From positions 17,056,001-17,120,000 of the forward strand of contig JAKCOZ010000014.1 in assembly GCA_022605955.1 (NCBI GenBank): 64,000 bases of DNA, in the 5' to 3' direction. This stretch comes from Rallus limicola. Taxonomy: Eukaryota > Chordata > Aves > Gruiformes > Rallidae. A program made the position numbers and the translations under genes. How positions within the stretch are numbered: the stretch's first letter is position 1; the number at the start of each line of letters is the position of its first letter. The notes beneath the pieces are model-generated. The model had not been told where the DNA came from. It worked only from the letters and a program-made list of their open reading frames with translations, and searched no databases. Positions 1 through 26,555 of the stretch are shown piece by piece.

Positions 1-12909
<12,909 letters not shown>

Positions 12910-14329
12910 CTATAGTAAATACATGGTTTGCTGTAATTTCATTTCTATGTTGCCTTTTTTTTTTGGTCAAGGTAGTGTCTTAATCCACAATCAGTGTTAG
13001 CATAGCAGGACCACGACTGAGAAAGACAGTTCCTCAGGAAGCCTACAGACACGATGCTGTGGAAGGACAGAGGAAGCAGATGGGGTCAAGCAGAATAGGA
13101 AGAGCAAAATTCACTGAATTGAACAGAATAGTGGAAACCACATCTCATATTTTTCTCAACTATTGCCATAATTGCAACAGTGGGACAGAAGTGAGCTTTG
13201 AATGGACTTAAAGACAATAAAGGGAAGCTGCACACAGCACATCTATCAGAGATACCTCCAAACCCCATTTATTTTTATGGGAAATTGAAATCCATTTCAA
13301 AGAGAAGGCATTTATTTTATGTCAAAATATCAGCATCTCTAAACTCAGAACAGAAGCAAGCAAGCAATCTGTCTGACAGTTTTAATTCCAAAATTGTCTC
13401 CTTTGCTTACAGGTACCAGACATCCCCTGGAACACAGCATTACAAGTGAGCTCATCCATTGACCGATTTATAAATGCACTTCAAAGAAATGTTATCAGAG
13501 TGATGCTGACAGAAGATGTTATTTCCTATATCAATAATAATTACATTTCACTAACAATCTTGAAACATTTAAAACTAGACCTGTAAAAGTTTCAGAAAAG
13601 GGGAAAAAAATAGTGCATCATTAGAACACTACAGTGTTATCCCAGTATATTAGTTCCCTCCTCTCTGTAAGGTAAATACTGTATTAGTTTATTTTTCAAC
13701 TGAAGAAATTCAAAATGGAGACAGATGTACAGGTTAACTCCAAATGTAGCTTAGGAATCAAAATCAACATTATTTTTATTGTGTCAGTACTGCAGTGGGC
13801 TTTTGCTGTGCAGACACTGAGCAAAAGATTCTTTCTGCAGTAGAAAAAACCTCTAAACTCTAGATTTTAGCTTTTTTACTAGATACAGTCCATTCCCACA
13901 TCCAGCATTACATGGACAGCCTCATCTGGATGGCTAATCTACACCACTTCAAATAAAATGATCCATAAATAGACATCTTTGGCAAAGTATGCAGGAGTAT
14001 TATTTGTAAAGAGAGGCGATCATCAAGGGAAAAGAATGGCTCCAGGCCCTTCATTAGAGTCCTGGGCATCATACATACTTCAGCAACAAACTACATCAGT
14101 AGCTAACGGCCAGAGCTGGACGAGTGTGAATAATGCAAAGTCACAGACAGGCAAAAAAGTTGCTGTGAGATAGGAGAGAAAAGGATGTAGTTTTTAGCCT
14201 AGCTGATCATGTAGAACCATGTTTGTTCTTCCCCTCAGTTTGCTGAACTAACAGAAAAGCAATGACAGAGGAATCCGCAGGACAGAAGCAAGTCTTAAAC
14301 AGGCTCTAAGTGAGAGATAGGAGAGCCAT

Positions 14330-14800
14330 CACAAGGCTGGATCACAGGCTTGCCACAGGGCTGGACAAGACATCCAGAATCACTTTGTCCAGCTTCTCAG
14401 TCCTAATGCAGGACCAGTTACACTTGGGCCAGGTCTACCTGACAGATGTGTGTCTAATCAGTTCTTAAAAATATCCAGAGGGAGAGGGAAACATCCTTCT
14501 CAGACAATTTATTATGGTATTAATTATCCTTACTGTAAATATATTTTCCTAACAGCTAACCCAATTCTCCTCAGTTTAAACCCATTATTTCTAATTAATG
14601 GACCGTGAACAAGTAAGACAATATTTTTCCTTTCCTCTTTCAGGAAATCTTTATGGCTGAAGACGAATATCAACTCTCCACAATTTTTTTTAGACTACAG
14701 AACCAAAGTTTATCCTACATTTTCTTTCTTCTCAAGTGTTCTAGCCCTCAAACCATTCTCATATATATCACTGGTATGAGATCAAACTTGGATGAGAACT
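14330..14800 (-). mobile_element. Ancient CR1 LINE 3' fragment
   Basis: The plus strand reads as the complement of a CR1 3' region. Recognisable blocks include tctaatcagttcttaaaaat, then ctcagacaatttattatgg, ccttactgtaaatatatttt and cagtttaaacccattattt, in the order expected for the CR1 family shared by birds and reptiles. It is heavily diverged, with indels, and has no tail repeat, so it is old. There is no open frame. The boundaries are approximate because the edges fade into unique sequence. Confidence 0.7.
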
Positions 14801-17800
14801 TATCCTTCATTTAACCTCCTTTAAAAACAGAAGGGCTTTTCCCCCTGAAATACCCAAAGTCCTACAGCTCTCTTTAGAGCTTTGGAAAGCATCCCAGCTT
14901 TCAAGAGAAACCTGAAGCTCGGGAGCTCCCATGCAGGTGGCAGATAGATGGCTCGCAGTTCCAGAGAAGATAATTTATTCTGACGTTCCCATTAGTAGAT
15001 CCCATTAACAAGACTTGCTCTCTAAGCCATTAGCATTGTTGTGACACAGCAAGCACCCTGCATATGTAAATATGTGTATTTGGGTGCAACCATTTACCAG
15101 TTGTTAATTAAGTGGCCAGTAAAATGAATCTTCCATCTGGCAACAACGTGCCAACATAATTGCTTCAAACTGTAACTGCTGATTTAGGAACAGCAGACAA
15201 CAATTGCAATAACTGTCAAGAATCTCTTTTCCTTACCAGTAACTTGTCCTTTTTGTTCATGCACCGTACAAAAGGCAGCTCTCATTGGTTAAAAGAGCCA
15301 TTCCCTAAAGAAGCTGCCATCAATTACATGTAGTGTTTATTGGTTTTGTATCAGTGTAAATCATCTTCTGAACATCATAAGAAAAATAGTTTGCTGACCT
15401 GATTGCCAGACAGCAAGTCCCAATGATAACTCGAGGGCCTAGAAAGCATTTGTCTATGCTCAGAGGTGCAGAGATGACTGAACTTGCAAAATGGCTTACA
15501 AGACAGTAATTAACTATAAGTCTTCCATTTGTCAGGAGTCTTTGGTTTGACTCCTACTTCAGAAACTTGCTTTTTAAAACTTCAATAACAGAGAAAAATG
15601 TGTTTTGTCCAAAACTGACGTGAAGAAGTGCAGAAAGTAAATGCTCTCTTTTCTGAAACACAGATGATGGAATGCAGTTCAACTCTAGTAAACCTCATTA
15701 CATTACCAGAATATGTTTTTTCACTAATTTTTTAATTAGAACTATGACCTGCAAGTGAAAAAATGGATGTAGAAACCTCAGATATTTATGAGATCAAGTT
15801 AAGAGAGACTTAGGAAGTGAAGTTAAGCTTATTTGTGGCTCCAACTGCTACTGCCCAGTTCCAGTCTGAGAGAGATGCATGTCCAGAAACATGAATCATA
15901 CGGAATACATTTGGAAGAGGTAGGAACAGGAACAGGACAGAAAAGACACTGTTGTGTTTCAGAGAGGGAGGCTCGGCACATGAAGTGATTCCTCTTCATC
16001 AAATATGCAACCATCTCAACAGAATATCATCTGAACTAGATTTCTAGTCTGTGGTGCTAAATGAGATCAGCTCTGTGGTTAGACAGGGGTGGGAAATTCC
16101 CTTAAAGATGATCTTAATTTGCCTTATTACATACAAGCCCAAATAGGTAAAGGACAGATCTGAACAGATGCTCTATATTGCTGTAATTAAATGTGAAGTC
16201 ACATGTTTGATCCTTTGATCCTATTTCCAATGCAGAATATATCAAAGGTGCTTTATTTATTTATTTTAATTTTATTTAAAGGTATGAAAAGATGCGACAC
16301 TTTGGATAAAAGCACTGGGGCACTGACACCAGCTGTGTACAGTACGCTGCTCAGCAGTCACTCAGAGACAAGGGCTCTGATGAAGGTCCCTTATGTCTGA
16401 GTCGTGACTAATCAGCACTGTGTAAGATGAGCTGTGAAATATAATGACCCGTTTTACCTGTCTTGCAGAAGAACCTTTTAAAATATATTTCTCTGTGTGG
16501 TCCTTCCTTAACTAAATCAAGGGATAACTTTCAATAATACCACGGAATTCCCAATGCTTATAAATCAAACTCTGGAGAAATATTCAATATGGCTTTTTAA
16601 CCTAGTGATTTAGCATTGGCAGGAGCAAATATTTCCCATATATCATACTGAGGAGTCCTACTTACATTGACAGCTGGGGCTGTTCCAAGTTGAACTTTTA
16701 GCACTGACTCAACTTTGCCAAGTATTACCCTGAACCAGGGGCTTGATGGTCACACTCCATATTTCTTCTGGGATCAGAATGCTGTGAGTTTCATTTACTT
16801 GCTCCAATTAAATTGACTTGTATAATAACGGGCTTCTCAAAATGTCCATGGATAATGGCCATAGCTCCTCTTCTATTTATGTGCTATGACATTAGACTTT
16901 TGTTAGTGTTGTGACATGTGGAACCGCTGGTCTCTGATTTTGACAGAACCAAAGACTGGCCAAACACTCTGCTTAGTGACACGTAAAAGTGCATGCAATT
17001 TAGATTTATGGTTACAAAACTAGAAGACTCGGATCATTTTAAGTAATTCCTCCAATGTCTCAAATTCTTTATTCAGACCAGCCTTTCTGCCAATCAGACA
17101 GGAACTCCAAATGTAGTTATTTAGACAGCCAGGTTTTGCAAAAAATTCCCTCCACACTACACAACTAGAACAAGTCTCTTCATCTCCTCCTTGACAGCTG
17201 AAAGACAAATAGCTTTATCTGAACAACCATTTCCCTCTGTGTTAATTCTTCTCCCAGATGTGTTATTACTGTCATATGGACTTGCACAGTTGCTTCACTT
17301 TCTTCTATCAGACCCAACTCTTTTCAGGACTGCAAAAACCACCTAGCCACATTTTACACAGACTTTTACACAGACTGGATCTTCACCATTAAATGCATTC
17401 ACTTGCCCAGTGCAGAACCCTTGGTGCCACACACAACTCAACTTCCAATCTGGGGAAGTCATCTCTCACCAAACAACAGTGGTACATGTAGAAACGGAGT
17501 GTTTCTCTAACAGCTTCCCCTAGAACTGTGTCGATATATCAAGGAAAGGAAAGAAGCTACCAGACTCTTTCCAAGTCTCTTGAATCTTTCACAAACCGTT
17601 GCAAAAATCTGCCAGTTATTCTCTAGTCATCTAACTGCCCTCCAGTGGACGTTCATCACTGATCAGTTCCATGGCTTGATAGGACCTCTAACTCAATGAG
17701 CACTACTTTGCCCTCTTCCCCTAGGTGCTAATTGAATTTGTATCTTTCCAGATTGCAGTTGAACTACCTCTCTAGCTAGAGAATGACCTCTGTAAGCACT

Positions 17801-20800
17801 CAGGCTGGTCCAGGGTTTTGACATCAAGTTAGTTTATTCACCCATCTCCTGCTTAAGCTTCATGAACACATTCCAGTTGCTTTTGGACTGTTAACCCACA
17901 CACCTTTAGCTGTGATACTACCTACTGATCCTCTACCAAACCTCTCTGAGCTAATCTCTCATCTTTGTGTTCACACTACGCATGTGCTTCCCAAGTGGCT
18001 TATTTCCCTCAGCTATCAGCATCTTTTTTTTTTTTAAATGTAGCATGTGTACCTCCCTGTGGTGGGGTTTGTGAGGCCAGCAAGGCAGCAGATTCTGCCC
18101 AAACTGCATTTCTCACTGATAAAATGATTTACATTTCACAAAACCACAGCTCTTCCTCCTCCTCCATCCTTAAATGTCAGTCAGGACTAATTCTGTGTTC
18201 TGCAGTTGTCTTTTCCAAGCATTTTGCCTCAGTTATTTGTTATGATTTAGTGTCTTAAGACAGTGTCACCTAATACCCCAGACTGACAAAACTGGGTCTG
18301 CAACCTTACATCAGCCTTCCATAATTTTGTTTTTTTCAATTTAGAAAAGTGAACAAACATATTCCTCTTCAAAGGGGATTCTTCAAATTTCTGTAAAGCA
18401 GCTGTCAGTTGTCTTTCTCCAGTTAATTTAATTAATAGTTACTAAAACATTAAATGCTTCAAACCCACTTTATAAGATGCCTGTCTCTACTTTACTGTCA
18501 TCCTCTTTGCTTGCCCCCCACTGCCTGTAGAGAGACAATGAATGCTATTTAAGCCTTCTTGGGCTGTCCTTCAACTTTCTGGGAAGGAACCACTATGTTT
18601 GGTCTTTCCATCATTAGTTTGGGTTGGATTCAAAAAGTGAGACAAGTACTTGTGAAACTTCAGTTCAGATGACTCAGCCCTCTACAGAAACCTGCCTTTC
18701 TAAAACAGTTGATTTGAATGAGTTTCAGAGCCTCCTGAAGCTATAAGCTTTTAAAATTTTTCGCTATAAAAGGTGTTAAAATGAACAGCTGGCCTAACCT
18801 AAAGCATCTTTTATTTAAGTTCTGTTCCTTTCTTGACAAGCAATTGCTATCTTGCCAAGTTGGGGCAGAGATTTTAACACATACAATCAAAATTACTTGA
18901 CTGTGTTTCTAAAATCATTCTCATTCTTGGTATACAGCAAGAGAAGGATTCTGAGGACATGACGGTATTGGAAGTATTTACTAGTTACTGTACATGCTCT
19001 CCTAAGTTCTCCCCCTTGTTGTATAAAGTATAATCCTTAAAGGACCTTTTTCACAGCTGCAAAGTCTCCCAAATGAAGGACTGTAATACTTCCTTGTAAG
19101 TAGAATGGTACAACCAGAGCAGCTAGACAAGTAATTTGAGATTTAACATTTGTAAAATGGATCTTGAAGCTTGTCAATTAAAATATTAGTGTGCTTTTCT
19201 TCTGATCCATTTTAAGTCAAATACTGTAAGCTTCTAAACACTCACGCATAAAATAACAGACTTCACTAACATTTCACCTATGTGGGCACATGGCCAGTTT
19301 AAGCAAGGGCAGAAGAACTGAGTTAGCTCTGGATCACAGTGTAAAAATGATCTCTCCTCCTTCACACATTCGTCTTTATCCTGGTTTTTGATGAAGCAAG
19401 GTTTATTCAACTAGTTATGTGCTTGACTGTCTTGCTACCTATCTCCCAGCCACTTCTGAATCCACCAAATAATTTCCATGAATGGTGGCAGATGGTAAAA
19501 AATGCACAAAGCATGATACATTTCAACATGAAAAGGGACCCAACTGCAGGTAGAAGCAAGCAACATTACTACACTCTCATAAAAAAAAAACCAAAAAAAA
19601 GTTTTTGGGAAGGACTGTTGCAAATATCAAGAAATCCCTGCAAGAGTACAAGTTCAGATGTATATGTTCATAATGAAATTTAATTTTGTCTAACTGCTCA
19701 CAAAACTCTTTTCTTCTTGAGAGTGCCAGTTCGATTGCTATAATCATCCTCTAGGGACACATGATGCTTTCTGTACTATACTTCCCACTCTTCAGGATTT
19801 CTTTTGTTCCCTATAGCACTAATCAGCTCACAGTCTATTTACAGCTGAATTACACCTCTTCTGTCTTTGTTAAAGATCTTTACCTGAAAATAGTCAATCA
19901 AAAGAGAACACTGAGGAAAAAAGATATCCCTATCAGAAGAGGCAATGACATTGTTACAGGAAATAGCTTATCAATAGCATAAAAGGTCTTTGAATTTAAT
20001 TAGTAAGTAATGTTGCAGCCCTTTTGTAATTAGTCATAATAATAACTCATTATAGTAGGAAACTAAATTTTAAATGGCTTTTCTAAAGACTGCTAGCAGT
20101 AATTCATATAAAAATGATAAAGTATGTAAAAACAAAGCAGTACAAACTGTACAAGCAATTCCATTAACTTTGACTGGCAAGATTCATCTAGAACTGAAAA
20201 ATCTTACAGCTTCAGAGCCTGTGCTGCAGTGGCACACCAAGAGTTTCCTGGGGCTAACTGAGGTGTTTAAATAGTTAGAAAAAGTTAGGGAAGAGTGCTG
20301 CATTGATGATTTGCTCGTGCTCTGAGTCAGCCCTGGTAGAAAATTACATTCATATCTAATAAAGTACATTATTCATCCCACTAATGAATCAAGCAACTTC
20401 ATTTGGAGAAGATCAAAGGCCAAGTATTTAAAGGTATTTAGATACCTAAGGAGGCATCCAGACATCTAATGAGCTTTAAGAATTCAAATAACTTGGAAAA
20501 AAAAAGATTCTCTCTCTTCTGCACCGCAGCAGCATTCAACAGTCTATTAAACAAACACACTCATACAGACTATTTCAATTTAATCAATTCAGGTGCATTC
20601 AGCTCTTTTAGCCTTCCTCCAGTTGAAGAGCAAGGGGAATTGCAATGGCTGAAACCGAACCTAGTAATCAGTCAGCATTTTTAATTGCATAATCTGCTAA
20701 TGGCATATGTTATTATAAGGACACAAGAAATAGCAACACTTCTTACTGAGAAGAAAGATTTTTAATATAATTTGTATACAAATGCATGTATGGGAAATAT

Positions 20801-22394
20801 TGCCTCTCTAAATAATACTTGAAAAGGTTCTAGTCGGGATGTACATCTGTGCAGTTTTCTTTGCTCATGCTACTAGTTGAGCAAACAAGGGTGCTGTGAA
20901 CTGTAACAATATTTTAACACTTCTGTAAATTAAAAAGAAAAAAAAACCAAAGAAGGAATGCAAATGAAAATTTGAAAAAGGCGAAGACCAGCTGTGGTAA
21001 GTAATGAAAGAAAAAGCACAAAGGCTGCTCCTCACACTACAGAGCTGGGATGGTTCACAGCATTTAACACACTGGTTCGTATAATTTAGTGATGTTGTAA
21101 GGCGCAGCTGAGTGGGAATCAAGAATGTCTTGGCAATGTAGTTTGTTTAGTTCTTGTCAGAAAATGATTATTCACTGAAATAATTTCTGTGAATTCTTAA
21201 AGATCTGGCTGAGGCTTCTGGGTGAAATTTCAGAGGAAAAAAGTGTTCAAAGCCACCCTCCTGATACTCAGTTCCTCTGTAGTCAAGAAGTCAACTTTCA
21301 CTGTCAGAAGGTTTGATCCCTTACTGTAATAAATGATGGAATTTCAATGCTTCATAAAGTTTATGGAATATAAACCAAAACAATTCCAGTAAGAGAGCCT
21401 TAAAGAGGCTCAGAACATACGAATGCACTAACACATAAACAGAAAAGAACTTTGGGTTTTGCCATCCTACGTGAATACCATGAAAATTAGGCTACAGGTT
21501 TCTGAGAGCGTTTGTCCACCTAAGGTTTTTTTTTTTAATTGTATTTGATGGACAGAATGTTTCCAAATACTAAATTATAAAATAATAAATCTAGCACCTG
21601 CTTCTCAAAAATAACAATCCCAGATTTTGTGAGCAATCAAAAAGCAACAGAAATACAAAAGCTTTGGTGATTAGATCAGGATTCAGTTGGAATTAGTCCG
21701 AGTGAATGCTTGAACAGTTTTTCTGGGGACAGGAAGTGAAAAGAATAAACAAAGGGGAAAGAGATGGGGAAAAATTTCCTCTCCTTACAGACAATATCTG
21801 TAACACCACAACCAAGCATGAACTGATTCACAGCACCTAAAGAACCTGTATGAAGGCAAGGGGCCACCTTTATGCAGTGATACTCCAAAAGGCAGTTAAA
21901 ATATTACTGCTTCTGATTTTCATTGCCTGTGATTTCACTGCTTATCACTCCAAAGATACACAGGAGCCTCTGCAAAGAATAGCAAATATTTAGAGTTAAT
22001 CAAAGAGCTAGGTGACTAGTGGGCAGATGCAGAGAATCTCAAGCCATTTCTGTTGTAGGGTAAAACAGAGTGCCAAACCACTGCTCTGCCCCAACACTCC
22101 CCCTCCAAAGGATGAGAGCTGTTACCTACTGTAGCAGCTGAAGAAACCCACTATTACTCCCTCCAAAGCAAGACCATCTATGGCTAAGTCATACCTGCTT
22201 TGTTTACTCTTCATTTGCCTGTTCAGATGTTCTTTTGCCAGTTGAAGGCTCCTACAATTATTTGTAAATTTTCCATGTGACATAGGAGCAAGGGATCACT
22301 CTAGCTATGCTGTTCTCTCCTTCTGCCAGAGGCAGGCAAACCCCAGGGTTGGAAACCCATTGCTACTGTGGGGGTGGGCAAAGTGCTGGGACAA

Positions 22395-22548
22395 AGCCCA
22401 GAGCAACTGTGATATCTCCATCCTTGGAGTCACTCAAAACAAGACTGGACAAGCCACTGAAAATCCTGCTCTAATCTATTTTGAGCAGCAGATCGAACTA
22501 GAAACTCCAGAGATCCCTTCTGACTGAAATTACTTTATGATTTGGACA
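22395..22548 (+). mobile_element. Old CR1 LINE 3' end
   Basis: Recognisable CR1 3' segment in sense orientation: tatctccatccttggagtca, then ctcaaaacaagactggacaa, a ttgagcagcagatcgaacta block and cagagatcccttctgactga, ending near tttatgatt, a decayed form of the CR1 terminal octamer. It is moderately diverged and 5'-truncated, with no coding capacity. Confidence 0.75.
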
Positions 22549-23603
22549 CACTCACAAATATCTGTGCTACTCCTTGTGTGGTATTGCAAGTAAATTGGAC
22601 TAAACTTTGCCTCCAATTTCAGCTTTTCATTAAGTAGAATTGAAACACACTATTTTTTCATTGCTTAGTCTACACTTTCAGACTCACACAGCTCTCAATC
22701 GTATCTTCCTTAAACTTACTTCACGTGAGATGAAATTATGCAGAATTAAAAGATTTTGTTGGAACTGGTTGAGTGTTCAAATTTGAATGAGAAAGGTCTT
22801 CTAGGTAGGAATTCTGTGCACAGATACCTAAAATTAGGGTAAACCTAGAAATATTAACTCAGAGATTGTTCATTTGCTCTTTCTGTAAGTATATTCCTAA
22901 GCCTAAACCAAAACCAAAGGTTAAACCCAAACAACTTCTTTCACAAACATGTCTGGATAAAAGATGTTCTGTTGCATTTTAGAGAACAGCATTGTTCCAG
23001 GGAAAAGAAAGAAAAAAAAAGTGTCCCATAATTTCTTGAAAAGGCTTTGAATTGAAAATAATCTTTGAGAGGCTGCCAGAACATCACAGTATAGTATCTT
23101 TGCTTAAGTAGGTACTGTAAGACTGCCCAACTTAAATGTTAAAAATGTTATTATTAGATATTAATATTGTGCAGTTGCTTAGAAATTAACTGAAACATTA
23201 ACAAAACAGAAAAACCTCTTAAAAAATGCATAGTTTTTAATTATGCACCTTAACCTACCACCTTAAAAATGTGACTTTAAGCAATACACCATGGACAGAT
23301 TAATTGGTTGGAGTATGGAACACTCTCCTGATGTAAAGTTCCTTAAGAAACTCCACTTTATAAACAAACATAACTGCAAAGTGTATTTTAAGATGATGTT
23401 ACTAATTGCGGAAAATTTGTTTGAAGTTGCAACTTTAGTACCTTCTCTAGTATTTTAGAACTTTCTTGAGCTGACTAGTGTACTGTACAGACTTGTCAAC
23501 ATCCTGCAATTCAGCATTTTACTGGTATACTGAAGAAGCTGGTTAGCTGGAATGTAAAAAGAATGGAACTGACTTATAGTAGTTAAAAACACAGCAAACA
23601 CCT

Positions 23604-23630
23604 CCCCTCCCCGTCGCCCACCCCACACCC
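23604..23630 (-). other. G-quadruplex-type motif on the CPNE4 sense strand
   Basis: The plus strand is C-rich; the minus strand reads GGGGTGGGCGACGGGGAGGG plus one more G, giving four runs of at least three G with loops of 1, 4 and 1 nt. Two further G runs (GGGTGTGGGG) lie just 5'. It meets the usual sequence rule for a quadruplex and would be present in the nascent CPNE4 transcript. Folding is inferred, not seen. Confidence 0.6.
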
Positions 23631-25720
23631 TGCACTAACCCTCCTCCTCAAACCCTTCAAAAAGATAATCTGCTGTTATTTTATTTGAAAGGGCAACTCT
23701 TGAACATGATAGACAAAACAAACCTCTTTAAGGAAATGTCTCTGTCTAGCACATTGACTTTTTCTTAATTACATTCAGCAAGTATCTATCCACAAATATT
23801 TGTTCTACTCTTTAAATGCTGTGGCATATGAAATGCCCATTGATGTTTACAGTCTTTGCATTCGTGTATAACTGACTTCATGCCAGGATGCTGCAAACCA
23901 CAGTTACTTTCCAGTAGGGGCACAGAACTGGCTTGTCCTGGCAAGAGCAGTGCAAACAATTCCTGCTGAAAATCTCATGGGATGTCACAAGACTGTGTAT
24001 GTCCAGGATCTAACAGCCTACAAGTCACTACTCTTATCCCTCGCTTGGGACACAGATTTATTACAGCATTTAGGAGTCTATTAGTAATGACACCTTCCTA
24101 AAGAATTTATTTCACCACAGTTCTCATCCAAGACCCCAAGCCTCAATTAGCTTTTATCTATTGGATCGGCTGCATGTTAAGATTTAGATCAGAAGAAAGA
24201 GAAACTCACTTCTCTCTGTCAGCTTGCTGCATAATCACACTGCTTCTCCCAGTATTTATTATTCCTATTAATTTTTAGTTTGGAGTGCTAACACGATTCA
24301 GGCAAAAATGCAGGTTTACTACACATCTAAATTAGGATCTACAAAAAGGTACAAGTAGCAGTGAATCTCTTCTAGAGCAACTGTTACCTAGAAGAGAGCA
24401 ACAGAAGTTGGCACATTGATGGGTGGCGGAGAGGAAATCAGTCTTTCAGGCTATGCCTAAAAATCTGGAGCTTGCCTGGATGTCTCAGATAAAACCTACT
24501 TGCAGTGGGAAAGTGAATTGATGGGCGAGCACAGACTCTTAACACAAAATCATGTTTTATCCAGGCATTAAAAATGATGTCAAGCAACAAATGCATGCTA
24601 AAATTATCTCAAGAGAAGCCACAACTCTTATTATCATCATTAAAAAGATGCAGTAATTACACTAAAGAGCTAGGCATGAGTGTAAGCTACATATGTACAG
24701 CCTGTGCTGCAGGATTTTCAGCACTGGACTCCTCATAATGGCTTTTCTTGGACGACATGTTGGCGTTTTAATTCAGCTGAGAAATTATGTAAAGTTAAAA
24801 ATCTAGAAAAGGGGGGAGGGGGAGGGAACTCACAAAAAAAGTCTGAAGGCTACATTACTGTGAACAAATTTCACACTGTTATTACTTTTTCTTGGTTACC
24901 ATTAAAATTAGACTGCAGCCAACCCAGCTGTGTGCTATTTATAGAGATCAAATCATTATAAAGACTTTTATGCTACAGGCAGCAGCAATGACATTTCCCC
25001 CCCTTCATTTTCAAGCCAATTAAGTGAGAAGAACATTGTAATAACTTCTTTCTTTGTTTCTCACTCTCCTTGGTGTTATAGGATAGCTTATTTTCATTGA
25101 TGAAGGCCGCAAAAAGGCTGTCAGAAAGAACAGGCTTCATTGTGCACTGTAAATGCACTAAATGCCAATACCTTCCTGTTGAGTTTTCAAGGTAGTAAAT
25201 AGATATATTTCATATTAATTCTCTTGCTGAGAGGGCTTTTTCCTCCTTCAGAATGTTTGGCCCGATGGCTTTGGGACAAAAAAACAAAGGGATTTATGTG
25301 CAGGACTGAGGGAACAAAAACAAAAGTTGAGAAAATAGGAAACAAAATCTTTGCAATATCTTCCACACCAAGCTACTGTGTTCAGGCTACAAACTTATGT
25401 GGAAGTGCTGCAGACTGCATAACCTAAGCAAGAGCACTGCTTGCTCTGGCCACACAAGCTACCCCAGACCACAGAGCGGAAAAAAAATTTACACTCAGCT
25501 CAGTGAAACTGAGACCATCCTTTGCATTGACATATGGACAGAGCCAAGATTGGTGTTACAAGATGCTGTATAACGAGAAGTCTGCCAGTTAGAAATAAAC
25601 TGTGATACCTGGGACACCCTGGTGTGCTGCCAGTCAGTGGTATAGGAATTTGCTGCAGACCTGGCTCTGATGGCCACTAGATATTGATCCTGTGGGTAGG
25701 ACTCCTCACCCTTAAATTTA

Positions 25721-25926
25721 GTCATCTAAGAAGTTAGGTATTTACTCTAAGCCAGCTGTCTAGACTCTCTGGATAACTGATGGGGATAGACAGGTATCTC
25801 TTGAAGGCAATTTTTCCAAATCTATGATGGGAATGAGTCAATTGCTAGAACTGTCTGTTCTCTCCATTGAACTAAGGATGGAAATCAGAAGAGTAACTTA
25901 GTCTAGACAGCTACCTTTTAGATGAC
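25721..25926. repeat. Imperfect palindrome, possible MITE relic
   Basis: Two nested pairs of inverted arms: GTCATCTAA (25721-25729) with TTAGATGAC (25918-25926), and AGCTGTCTAGACT (25754-25766) with AGTCTAGACAGCT (25900-25912). The spacing between outer and inner arms differs on the two sides (24 versus 5 nt), so one side has gained or lost about 19 nt. The structure suits a small non-autonomous DNA transposon or a foldback element, but no target-site duplication was identified. Confidence 0.45.
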
Positions 25927-26303
25927 TGAGAGTTAGGGAAATGAATCCAACCCTATCTCTCATCTTTGTCACATCATCAGGCACTACCCTATGTGAATAA
26001 AGTATATTTGTAAATGTTCCTCAGACTTAGAACTTGCTTTAAATCACATATAACATTAAGAACAGCAATTTTCTCCCAAATCAGTCTATTTCCCATAACC
26101 AGTGCAACGAACCTAGGCTCTTACTGTACAAGGCCAATCACTGATGCTCTGTTTCCTGTAGCACTGGCTGACTTGAAGTTATACTGCAGCAGTAAATCAA
26201 ATCAGCAGAAGTTTTGAATTATCCTGTTCAAAGCACCGATTAAGAATTTTGTCACGAATGACAAATCTCACCCATCAGTCATTTAATAAAGTGATATATT
26301 TCA

Positions 26304-26555
<252 letters not shown>

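Noticed and set aside
20425..20465. Short palindrome-like wording aggtatttagatacctaa
   Set aside because: Perhaps a relic of an old DNA transposon, but too short to call without comparison.
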